From NCBI GenBank assembly GCA_020718125.1, contig DYDC01000035.1:1-15127 (forward strand): a DNA stretch of 15,127 nucleotides, given 5' to 3'. This document shows, one piece after another, positions 1-5,446 of the stretch. Positions within the stretch are counted from its first letter, which is position 1; the number at the start of each line of letters is the position of its first letter. A program made the translations under genes and the position numbers. A model generated the notes under the pieces. The model saw nothing but the letters and a program-made list of their open reading frames with translations, ran no database searches and was not told the DNA's origin. The DNA is from Methylacidiphilum sp. (GTDB taxonomy: Bacteria > Verrucomicrobiota > Verrucomicrobiia > CAIQCK01).

Positions 1-5
1 GGCCG

Positions 6-24
6 TGCGGGACGCCCGGCCCAC
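6..24 (-). repeat. Partial copy of the two-hairpin repeat family
   Basis: Read on the minus strand, these 19 bases are identical to positions 15051-15069, where they lead into a complete two-hairpin repeat. The window edge cuts the element here, so only its outer flank and half of the first hairpin are visible. Together with 98-143 and 15051-15110 this makes three members of one repeat family in the window. Confidence 0.6.
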
Positions 25-97
25 TCTGATGCCAGACGCGGAACTCGCGGAGGCACTGCTCGTAGCCTGCCGGGGCTTGTCCCTTGTTGCCAGCCCA

Positions 98-143
98 CCC
101 GGCGTTGAAACGCCGGGCTATTCTCGACCGTCCCTTTCGGGAC
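98..143 (-). repeat. Two-hairpin palindromic repeat (copy A)
   Basis: One perfect 8-bp stem (98-105 pairs with 110-117, loop TGAA) and one 5-bp stem (130-134 pairs with 139-143, loop TTTC) are separated by a 12-base linker. On the minus strand the order is short hairpin, linker GGTCGAGAATAG, long hairpin. The copy at 15060-15106 has the same architecture and a nearly identical linker, but different stem bases that still pair. Conserved pairing with changed bases suggests selection on the folded form, as in REP-type elements mobilised by RAYT transposases. No transposase is present here. Confidence 0.75.
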
Positions 144-166
144 TTGGCGCGTGTGTCAAGTTGCGC

Positions 167-248
167 CCCCGTGCGCGGGGCCATCCGGCTGGTGCGCCGA
201 TGCACCAGCCGCTGGCTGCTGAGGGGGGGGGGCTTCGCCGTGGCGAAG
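167..248. repeat. Cluster of three short hairpins and a G10 tract
   Basis: Three perfect inverted repeats follow one another: 167-171 with 176-180 (CCCCG, loop TGCG), 187-195 with 202-210 (GGCTGGTGC, loop of 6), and 233-239 with 242-248 (CTTCGCC, very short loop). A run of ten G residues sits at 223-232. The cluster lies between repeat copy A and the point where the DUF1080-like coding similarity stops, so it probably belongs to the repeat insertion that truncated that gene. The G10 tract is also a place where sequencing length errors are likely. Confidence 0.5.
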
Positions 249-280
249 GGCTTCTTTTTGCAAGCGTTGTTGAAGCCGTT

Positions 281-500
281 GGCGTATTTGCGCACGGACT
301 GGACCAAACCGTTGCCGGACTTGAGGAACAGGTCACCGTTGTCCACGGTGGCCTCGCAGGTCAGCACCGTCCAGTTGTTAGGCGTCTTGCCGTCGAAGAG
401 GCACACGCGCTTGCCGGTTGATTCCGCAGCCTGCATCGGAGGCACCGCAACACACGCCAACGCCAGGACCGCGCCCAGGGAGATTTTTGAGGTTCTTCAT
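281..500 (-). pseudogene. Truncated, frameshifted DUF1080-type secreted protein remnant
   Basis: On the minus strand an ATG at 500 begins MKNLKNL. One base out of frame the sequence then continues as LGAVLALACVAV and an AxA-like cleavage region (MQAAES), which together make a normal signal peptide. Removing one C from the CCC just before the frame change joins the two. The mature part reads LFDGKTPNNWTV, then CEATV, then LFLKSGNGLVQS and a KYA motif. This resembles the start of DUF1080 (3-keto-disaccharide hydrolase, concanavalin-like fold) proteins, secreted sugar-active enzymes common in Verrucomicrobia and Planctomycetes. Similarity stops near 281, where the hairpin cluster begins, so about three quarters of the usual domain is missing. 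An inactive remnant is the best reading. Family assignment rests on a short stretch and is from memory. Confidence 0.6.
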
Positions 501-591
501 GCGGCGATTTCGCAGCCCGCCGCCGCGTCAAAAGCAATCGCGAAGACGCAGGCAGGTCGAGGAAAACGGGCGGCGGAAACTGACAGGGGGA

Positions 592-668
592 TGGTGGGCG
601 CGACAGGATTCGAACCTGTGACCCCTACCATGTCAAGGTAGTGCTCTAACCAACTGAGCTACGCGCCC
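592..668 (-). tRNA. tRNA-Val (anticodon GAC)
   Basis: The minus strand folds as a complete cloverleaf. The acceptor stem is GGGCGCG with CGCGCCC, the D arm reads TAGCTCAGTTGGTTAGAGC, the anticodon stem is CTACC with GGTAG around loop TTGACAT, and the T arm contains GGTTCGAATCC. The anticodon GAC reads the valine codons GUC and GUU. The discriminator is A and CCA is encoded (594-592). The 5' end is at 668. A candidate promoter lies 40 bases upstream. No integrase or duplicated tRNA tail is seen nearby. Confidence 0.97.
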
Positions 669-707
669 AACCGAAAAATGCGCCTCGCGCAGTGCGAAGC
701 GCGGCGG

Positions 708-736
708 ACATTAACCACGCCATTTTCCGGCGTCAA
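708..736 (-). promoter_or_regulatory. Candidate sigma-70-type promoter for tRNA-Val
   Basis: On the minus strand TTGACG (736-731) and TAATGT (713-708) are separated by exactly 17 bases. Initiation would fall near 701, about 33 bases before the mature tRNA 5' end. The -35 match is five of six; the -10 match is moderate. Confidence 0.5.
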
Positions 737-737
737 T

Positions 738-771
738 CCCGAACGGCTCCGGTTTCCAAGCCATTTTCGGG
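738..771 (-). terminator. Possible stem-loop terminator after the radical SAM gene
   Basis: CCCGAA (738-743) pairs with TTCGGG (766-771), and an inner GGCT (745-748) pairs with AGCC (759-762). The structure begins about 26 bases beyond the stop codon of the radical SAM gene, a suitable place. It has no U-tract and contains internal mismatches, so it may be weak or fortuitous. Confidence 0.3.
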
Positions 772-797
772 AAGTCCGGCGTTCGCCTCACCAAGCC

Positions 798-2105
798 CTA
801 CGCCGTCCAGACGCCCGCGATGGCCGTCTGGCAGAACTTGCATTTGCCGCCGTCGAGATGGACGCCGGTGATGGTGTAAATGTCGCGCGTGATGACGGCG
901 CGCTTGCAGTTCGGGCAGAACGTCGTTTCCGCGTCGGGCAGGCCGGGGACGTTGCCGACGTAGGCGTAGCGCAGGCCCGCCCGCCGCGCGATGTCCTGCG
1001 CCTGGAGCAGGATCTCCACCGGCGTCGGCGGCAGGTGCGACAGCTTGTGTTGCGGATGGAACCGCGAGAAGTGGATCGGCTGGTCGGGACCGAGGTTCTT
1101 CACGATCCAACCGCACATCCGCGTGATCATCTCCGGCTTGTCGGTGTAGGTGGGCACCACCAGGTTGATCAACTCGAACCAGATGCCCATGCTCTTCATC
1201 GTCTTGAGGATGCTCAGGATCGCGTCGAGGCTGCCGGCGTTGAGCTTCCAGTAAACTTCGTCATCGAAGCCCTTGATGTCCACGTGCGCCGCGTCCACGA
1301 ACTGCCCGATGTCGCGCAGCGCCCGCTCGTCAATCGAGCCGCAGGTGACGAGGATGTTCTTGAGCTTGCGCGCGCGCGCCGCCTTGCAGGTGTCGTAGGT
1401 GTATTCGAAGAACGCCACCGGGTCGGAGTAGGTGTAGGAAACCGACGGGCATTTCAGCCACTCCGCCAGCGCCACCACGTCGTCGGGAAACATGCTCAGC
1501 CGCGCGATGTCGCCCATGCCGAGGCCGGCCGGCACCGGCGGACGGAGCCGCAGTTCAGGCCCGAACGGGTCTTTCGTCTCCTCCGGCTTCTTCTGCGAGA
1601 TCTCCCAGTTCTGGCAGTTCAAGCAGCGGAACACGCAGCCCGCCGTCGCGAGCGAGAACGTCCGGCTGCCCGGCAGAAAGTGGAACAGCGGCTTCTTCTC
1701 GACCGGATCCACGTGGAAGCTGCACGGGTTGGCATACGCCAGCGTGTAGAGCACGCCGTCCACGTTGACCTTGTCGCGGCAATGGCTGCGGTCGCCCGGC
1801 TCCAGCAGGCAGTTGTTCGGGCAGACCTTGCACTGCACGTTCTTGCCGAGCTTGAGATAGTGGTAGCCTTCCTTCACCCAGCCGCGCCGCTTCCAAGCCT
1901 CCCACAACTCGCCCGTCGGCGCGTCCTTTTTGAAAATCTCCAGCAGCCCCGTCGTGGCCGCGTCATGCGCCGAGCGCCGTGCCAGCCACACCGCCGACCC
2001 GCCGAGCGCCGCGCTCGCCAGCGAGACAAGGGAATAGTTCACCGCCTCGCGGCGGCTCATGCCCCGCTTCGATGGCGGCGTTGGCGCCGCGTTTCCACTG
2101 CTCAC
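798..2105 (-). CDS. amrS: AmmeMemoRadiSam system radical SAM enzyme with Tat-like N-terminus
   Basis: A 435-residue protein if it starts at the GTG at 2105. That GTG overlaps the upstream gene's stop (GTGA) and has GGAAGGA seven bases before it; an in-frame ATG at 2132 is less likely. The radical SAM cluster motif is C157-VFR-C161-LN-C164. A cysteine group precedes it (C92, C95, C99, C109), and two CxxC pairs at the C-terminus (C397/C400, C422/C425) look like an extra metal site. This layout matches the radical SAM member of the AmmeMemoRadiSam system (TIGR04337-like), whose substrate is not established. Residues 16-42 carry MSRRE followed by a hydrophobic stretch, a twin-arginine-like signal or anchor. 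The gene is last in the minus-strand cluster that also encodes AmrB-AmrA. Family assignment is strong; cellular location is uncertain. Confidence 0.9.
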   Translation of the reverse strand: MSSGNAAPTPPSKRGMSRREAVNYSLVSLASAALGGSAVWLARRSAHDAATTGLLEIFKKDAPTGELWEAWKRRGWVKEGYHYLKLGKNVQCKVCPNNCLLEPGDRSHCRDKVNVDGVLYTLAYANPCSFHVDPVEKKPLFHFLPGSRTFSLATAGCVFRCLNCQNWEISQKKPEETKDPFGPELRLRPPVPAGLGMGDIARLSMFPDDVVALAEWLKCPSVSYTYSDPVAFFEYTYDTCKAARARKLKNILVTCGSIDERALRDIGQFVDAAHVDIKGFDDEVYWKLNAGSLDAILSILKTMKSMGIWFELINLVVPTYTDKPEMITRMCGWIVKNLGPDQPIHFSRFHPQHKLSHLPPTPVEILLQAQDIARRAGLRYAYVGNVPGLPDAETTFCPNCKRAVITRDIYTITGVHLDGGKCKFCQTAIAGVWTA

Positions 2106-2377
2106 GTCTTGTCCTTCCCTATCCATCCCCATCTCCGAAACGCCAGATACATCGCCGGCAACGAATGCACCAGCACCAGCGCGATCAACGGCAAATGCAT
2201 CGCCTTGTGGATGGCCAAGGCTAGTTTGGCGTCCAGCAGCCCCCCGAACCCAAACTCACCGCTCATCATGTAACCGGTCGCGAGGAACACTGACACGACC
2301 ACAAACAGCGGCCAACTGCTGGCGCGCACGATCTTGTCCAGCACGTAGTGCGGCGGCCGCTGCATTGCCGGTTTCAT
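2102..2377 (-). CDS. Small two-helix membrane protein, cytochrome-b-like
   Basis: About 91 residues. There are two hydrophobic segments: roughly residues 18-40 (WPLFVVVSVFLATGYMM) and 58-80 (MHLPLIALVLVHSLPAMYLA). Several histidines lie in or next to them, including HKAMH before and LVLVHS within the second helix. Such His pairs are typical of b-type heme ligands in small cytochrome b561 or DUF4405-like membrane proteins, but heme binding is inferred. I prefer ATG 2377 because GAAGGGG lies about nine bases upstream; ATG 2383 would be too close to it. The stop overlaps the GTG of the radical SAM gene, indicating translational coupling. With the multiheme cytochrome in the same cluster, an electron-transfer role at the membrane is plausible. 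Confidence 0.6.
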   Translation of the reverse strand: MKPAMQRPPHYVLDKIVRASSWPLFVVVSVFLATGYMMSGEFGFGGLLDAKLALAIHKAMHLPLIALVLVHSLPAMYLAFRRWGWIGKDKT

Positions 2378-2422
2378 GTTCATGCCCCTTCAGCCTTTTC
2401 GTGGCGCATCGTGCCGCGCCAT

Positions 2423-2806
2423 CTACACCCTCAACAACTGCGGCAGGCGGTCGAAGTGCTCATCTCGTGAGAACAATTGCAGACCATGCTGGACAGCGAG
2501 CGCGGCGATCCAGATGTCGTTGGCCGGAATCGGCGTCCCCTGCTTCCGCAATTGGGCGAAAATCCGCGCGTAGTGGTGTGTCGTCTCCTCGTCCGGGAAC
2601 AAGACCGACGCTCGCGGACTGGCGAGAAACGTCGTCAAGGCCCGCTCGTTCTTGCGAGCCACCGTGCCGCACAAAAAGCCGGTGCGCAGTTCCGCCAAGG
2701 TAATGAACGACACGAAGATGTGCTCCACCACCTGGACCTGCTCCACCGCCTCCGGCACGTTGGCGCAGAAATCCCGGTAACGATTCGTGTCAATCAGCAG
2801 ATTCAT
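2423..2806 (-). CDS. vapC: PIN-domain ribonuclease toxin, VapC family
   Basis: A 127-residue protein of typical PIN-domain length. The expected acidic residues are in place: D6 in LLIDTN, E39 in LAEL, D97 in ANDIWIAA and D115 in SRDEHF. These coordinate Mg2+ or Mn2+ for RNA cleavage. VapC toxins usually cut tRNA or rRNA and are blocked by a co-transcribed antitoxin. ATG 2806 is chosen because it overlaps the antitoxin stop (ATGA) and has GGAG eight bases before it; an in-frame GTG lies at 2812. The pair interrupts an otherwise functional-looking redox cluster, so it may have inserted later. All catalytic residues are retained. Confidence 0.9.
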   Translation of the reverse strand: MNLLIDTNRYRDFCANVPEAVEQVQVVEHIFVSFITLAELRTGFLCGTVARKNERALTTFLASPRASVLFPDEETTHHYARIFAQLRKQGTPIPANDIWIAALAVQHGLQLFSRDEHFDRLPQLLRV

Positions 2807-3045
2807 TTCCACTGCTCCGGATCCACGCGCCGCATCAACTCAAGCGCCTGTTCGAAAGCCGGGTCTTCGACCCAGGTTCCCGCCAATGCGTCCAAGTCGT
2901 GATGCCGGACAACCTCGTGGGTCAGCCCCAAGCCCCGCGTCAGGGTTTCAACCGCAGCCGTATTGAGGCTCTTTCGCTCGCGACGGGCCTTGTCCCGTAA
3001 CAGCCGGTCAAGCGACTGCGGGATGCCACGCAGGGTGTATTGCAT
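2803..3045 (-). CDS. vapB: Ribbon-helix-helix antitoxin, VapB/FitA-like
   Basis: An 80-residue protein from ATG 3045, or 83 from ATG 3054. The first 40 residues (MQYTLRGIP, then DRLLRDKARRERKSLNTAAVE) match the Arc/CopG-type ribbon-helix-helix fold of FitA-like antitoxins: one beta strand for the DNA major groove, then two helices. The C-terminal half, containing DLDALAGTW and an EDPAF stretch, probably wraps the toxin and blocks its active site. Translation is coupled to vapC through a 4-base ATGA overlap. I favour 3045 because the strand begins there and because ATG 3054 lies inside the candidate operator; neither start has a strong ribosome binding site. Autoregulation is expected for the family. 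Confidence 0.85.
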   Translation of the reverse strand: MQYTLRGIPQSLDRLLRDKARRERKSLNTAAVETLTRGLGLTHEVVRHHDLDALAGTWVEDPAFEQALELMRRVDPEQWK

Positions 3046-3051
3046 AGTCTT

Positions 3052-3083
3052 CATGCCTGCACTGTAGGCAATCCATGCCTGCA
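3052..3083. promoter_or_regulatory. Candidate vapBC operator
   Basis: CATGCCTGCA occurs at 3052-3061 and again at 3074-3083, 22 bp apart, about two helical turns. An inverted half-site AGGCA at 3066-3070 lies between them, so TGCCT-AGGCA-TGCCT half-sites alternate. The array sits directly upstream of the vapB start, where ribbon-helix-helix antitoxins bind for autorepression. Binding is inferred. Confidence 0.45.
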
Positions 3084-3097
3084 ACCCAAGCCTTTCA

Positions 3098-5290
3098 TCA
3101 ACCGCGTCTCAACGACAACGCCAGCGCCGCCACCACGTTCAAGCCTGCCGTCAGCCAGCAAACCGCCGTCACCCCGAGCAACGGGATCAGCAGCACGCTT
3201 GGCAACAGCGCCCCCAGAAACGCGCCCACGAAATCCGCCGTGTAAAGTCGCGACGCTGTCGCCGCCGCGCCCTCGAACCGCGCCCGGCTCGCGAGCGGAA
3301 ACTCCATCCCCACCAACGCCGCCAGCGCGAGCGTCAGCAGCGCCACGACGGCCCGCGTCGCAGTCACGCTCGCGTCGCCCAGCGCCGTCAACGCCAGCGG
3401 CAGCAGCACCGCGAACACCGCGACACCGAACGCCAGCGTTGCCAAGCCACGTGAGCTTGCCTCTTTTCTCCGGTTTGCGAGCCACGCGCCTGCCGCGAGG
3501 CCAGCCATGAACATCGTCACAATCACGCCAATCTGATGGTAGAGCGAGCCGCACGACGCTTGGAAAGCGAGCAGCAGAACCACCACCAGCGCCGAGCCGG
3601 CGAAGCCCGACGCGAAGATCGCGAGTGGCGCCGGACGTAACCGCACGATGTAAACCGCCAGCGCCGCCGCTAGCAACCACCCCAGCCATACGAACCGGAC
3701 GCGGAACTGACCGGCCCAGTGGCGCAGATGATAGAGATAAAGCACCGGGTTGAAATCCGCGTTCACCGCCGCCGGCCGGGCCACCGCGCGCTGCAAGTCC
3801 GCCATTCGGTCCGGCGTCAGCATCGCGTCGAGATAAGCCGCCTTCACCCACTGCGTCGGCACGCCGCGCTGAGCGATGCGCGCCGCGATGTCCGCGTGCA
3901 ACTGGCCATCCGACGCCAGAAAGAACACCCGCCCGCCGGGGATCATCAGCACGTTGGCAAACGACCGCCGCAGTGTCGCGTGGGCCGACGCCAGCAGCCG
4001 CGCCAGTTCCGGGCTGACGTAGTTCTGATACGACCCCAGCCCGAACGACAGCACGCCGCCGTCGGCGAGCGCGCGCCTGGCCTCGGCGAAGAATTCCGCC
4101 GTGTAGAAGCGGTTGATCTGCGACGTGGACGGGTCGGGCGCGTCCACGATCACCACGTCGAACCGCTCTGCGGTCTGCCTGATGAACAGCCGCCCGTCGC
4201 TCTGCACGACGCGGATGCGCTTGTCCGCGAGCGCATTCGGCAGGAAACGCCGGCCTGCTTCGATGATGAGCGGGTCCAGTTCGACATAAGTCACCTCGGC
4301 AACGCCGTATTTCAGAATCTCTCGCGCGGTTCCGGAGATGCCGCCGCCGACCAGCAACACGCGCCGCGCGTCCGGCCGCTGGATCATCGCGTAGTGGACC
4401 GTCTCCTCCACCCGTGCGACGCCGTGCGTCGAGACGAACGGCACGCCGTTCTCGATGAAGTTGAACTGCCCCGCCGACTCGGTGACCACGAGCTTGCCGT
4501 AGGGCGAGTTCTGGCGGAACACGATCTTCTGCTGCGGGAACTGCAACGCGGTCGAGACGGCGTCGGCATCAGTCAGCAGCGCGGCTGCTGCGACCGCGAG
4601 CGCGAGCGCGCCGGACGCGCCGGCTGGGAGTCTTGCTCCGCACCGCCACGCGACCGCGGTGGCCGCCGCGAGGCTCAGCAGAGCCGGCGTATAGAGGATG
4701 CCGAGATGGTCGAGCAGCCGCACCGTCACGAAGCTGAACAGCGCGCCGCCGGCGATGCTGCCGAGGCTGTCGGCGACATAGACGCGGCCGATGCCTGACG
4801 CGCCTTCGCGTTGGCCGAGGATCGCGCACGCGAGTGTCAGCAGCCAACCGGAGACGATGCAGAACGGCGCGAGCAACACGAGACTGCCCAAGACCGTCTC
4901 GGTGACGCCGACAGTCGCGCCACGCAGGAAGACAACATTGCGCAGCGCGCGCAGCAGGAAGACCTGCGCCAATGGCAGCACCGCGATGGCGATCAGCCCG
5001 ACCGAGAGCCAGCGGATCGGCTCACGCAGCCGCTCTGTGGCACGGCCCAGCCACGAGCCGAGGCCGGTCAGCAGCAACCAGTTGCCAAGCGTGACGCCGA
5101 GGGTGATTTCGTTGCCGCTGAACGCGCCGAGCAACTCGCGCATCAACGCCAGTTGCGTCATGACCGCGGAGACGCCGAGCGCGGCGATGGCCGCCGGAAC
5201 AAGACGAGGCTCGCGCAAAGGCGCAAAGCCGCCAGGAACATCGGAGCTTTGCGGCTCTGCGGCTTTGCGCGAGTAATCCGGTGCGCTCAT
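3098..5290 (-). CDS. Polytopic membrane protein with spermidine-synthase-like domain
   Basis: A 730-residue fusion. Residues about 33-240 form several membrane segments, 255-465 a Rossmann-fold aminopropyltransferase-like domain, and about 530-730 more membrane segments. In the central domain I see GGGISG (315-320), an acidic VELDP loop (336-340), DGR (365-367) and VDAPDP (382-387) followed by the FYTAEFF motif. Classical spermidine synthases have GGGDG, where Asp helps bind polyamine. Here that position is isoleucine, so the true acceptor may not be a polyamine. The fold still suits decarboxylated-SAM- or SAM-like nucleotide binding. Residues about 7-27 are encoded by a palindromic repeat. 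ATG 5290 follows the preceding mini-ORF's stop by six bases. Membrane-bound members of this family exist in many bacteria, with roles largely unproven. Confidence 0.8.
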   Translation of the reverse strand: MSAPDYSRKAAEPQSSDVPGGFAPLREPRLVPAAIAALGVSAVMTQLALMRELLGAFSGNEITLGVTLGNWLLLTGLGSWLGRATERLREPIRWLSVGLIAIAVLPLAQVFLLRALRNVVFLRGATVGVTETVLGSLVLLAPFCIVSGWLLTLACAILGQREGASGIGRVYVADSLGSIAGGALFSFVTVRLLDHLGILYTPALLSLAAATAVAWRCGARLPAGASGALALAVAAAALLTDADAVSTALQFPQQKIVFRQNSPYGKLVVTESAGQFNFIENGVPFVSTHGVARVEETVHYAMIQRPDARRVLLVGGGISGTAREILKYGVAEVTYVELDPLIIEAGRRFLPNALADKRIRVVQSDGRLFIRQTAERFDVVIVDAPDPSTSQINRFYTAEFFAEARRALADGGVLSFGLGSYQNYVSPELARLLASAHATLRRSFANVLMIPGGRVFFLASDGQLHADIAARIAQRGVPTQWVKAAYLDAMLTPDRMADLQRAVARPAAVNADFNPVLYLYHLRHWAGQFRVRFVWLGWLLAAALAVYIVRLRPAPLAIFASGFAGSALVVVLLLAFQASCGSLYHQIGVIVTMFMAGLAAGAWLANRRKEASSRGLATLAFGVAVFAVLLPLALTALGDASVTATRAVVALLTLALAALVGMEFPLASRARFEGAAATASRLYTADFVGAFLGALLPSVLLIPLLGVTAVCWLTAGLNVVAALALSLRRG
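5210..5273. repeat. Palindromic element inside coding sequence (copy 1)
   Basis: CTCGCGCAAAG (5210-5220) pairs with CTTTGCGCGAG (5263-5273), and GCGCAAAGCCGC (5221-5232) can also pair with GCGGCTTTGCGC (5259-5270). The element encodes about residues 7-27 of the membrane aminopropyltransferase-like protein without breaking the frame. A coding palindrome of this kind recalls the in-frame palindromic elements of Rickettsia. Confidence 0.7.
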
Positions 5291-5296
5291 ACGGCC

Positions 5297-5440
5297 CTAC
5301 TTCTCAGACTCCTTGAAACACTCCACGAGGAAATCCTCGGCCGCCGGAACAAGACGAGGCTCGCGCAAAGGCGCAAAGCCGCCAGGAACATCGGAGCTTT
5401 GCGGCTCTGCGGCTTTGCGCGAGTAATCCGGTGCGCTCAT
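5297..5440 (-). CDS. 47-residue chimeric mini-ORF created by duplication
   Basis: Its first 34 residues are identical to the start of the downstream spermidine-synthase-like protein (MSAPDYSRK onward). Then follow EDFL and VECFKESEK, which are residues 488-491 and 517-525 of the Memo-AMMECR1 fusion, with 25 codons between them missing. The frame holds across every junction. The start lies six bases beyond the fusion gene's stop, and the mini-ORF's own stop lies six bases before the next start, so the original translational coupling is duplicated. No hydrophobic segment or known domain is present. It may be translated merely as a passive relay for ribosomes, or be an artefact of assembly. No independent function is proposed. 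Confidence 0.4.
   Translation of the reverse strand: MSAPDYSRKAAEPQSSDVPGGFAPLREPRLVPAAEDFLVECFKESEK
5360..5423. repeat. Palindromic element (copy 2, inside the duplicated unit)
   Basis: Identical to 5210-5273 because it lies within the tandem duplication. It encodes the middle of the 47-codon chimeric ORF. The arms are 5360-5370 and 5413-5423. Confidence 0.7.
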
Positions 5441-5446
5441 ACGGCC

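Noticed and set aside
1..668. Integrated element at tRNA-Val
   Set aside because: No integrase gene and no second copy of the tRNA 3' end were found in the window.
678..2273. Long plus-strand open frame opposite the radical SAM gene
   Set aside because: Antisense shadow of a GC-rich gene; Arg/His/Asp-rich composition with no domain.
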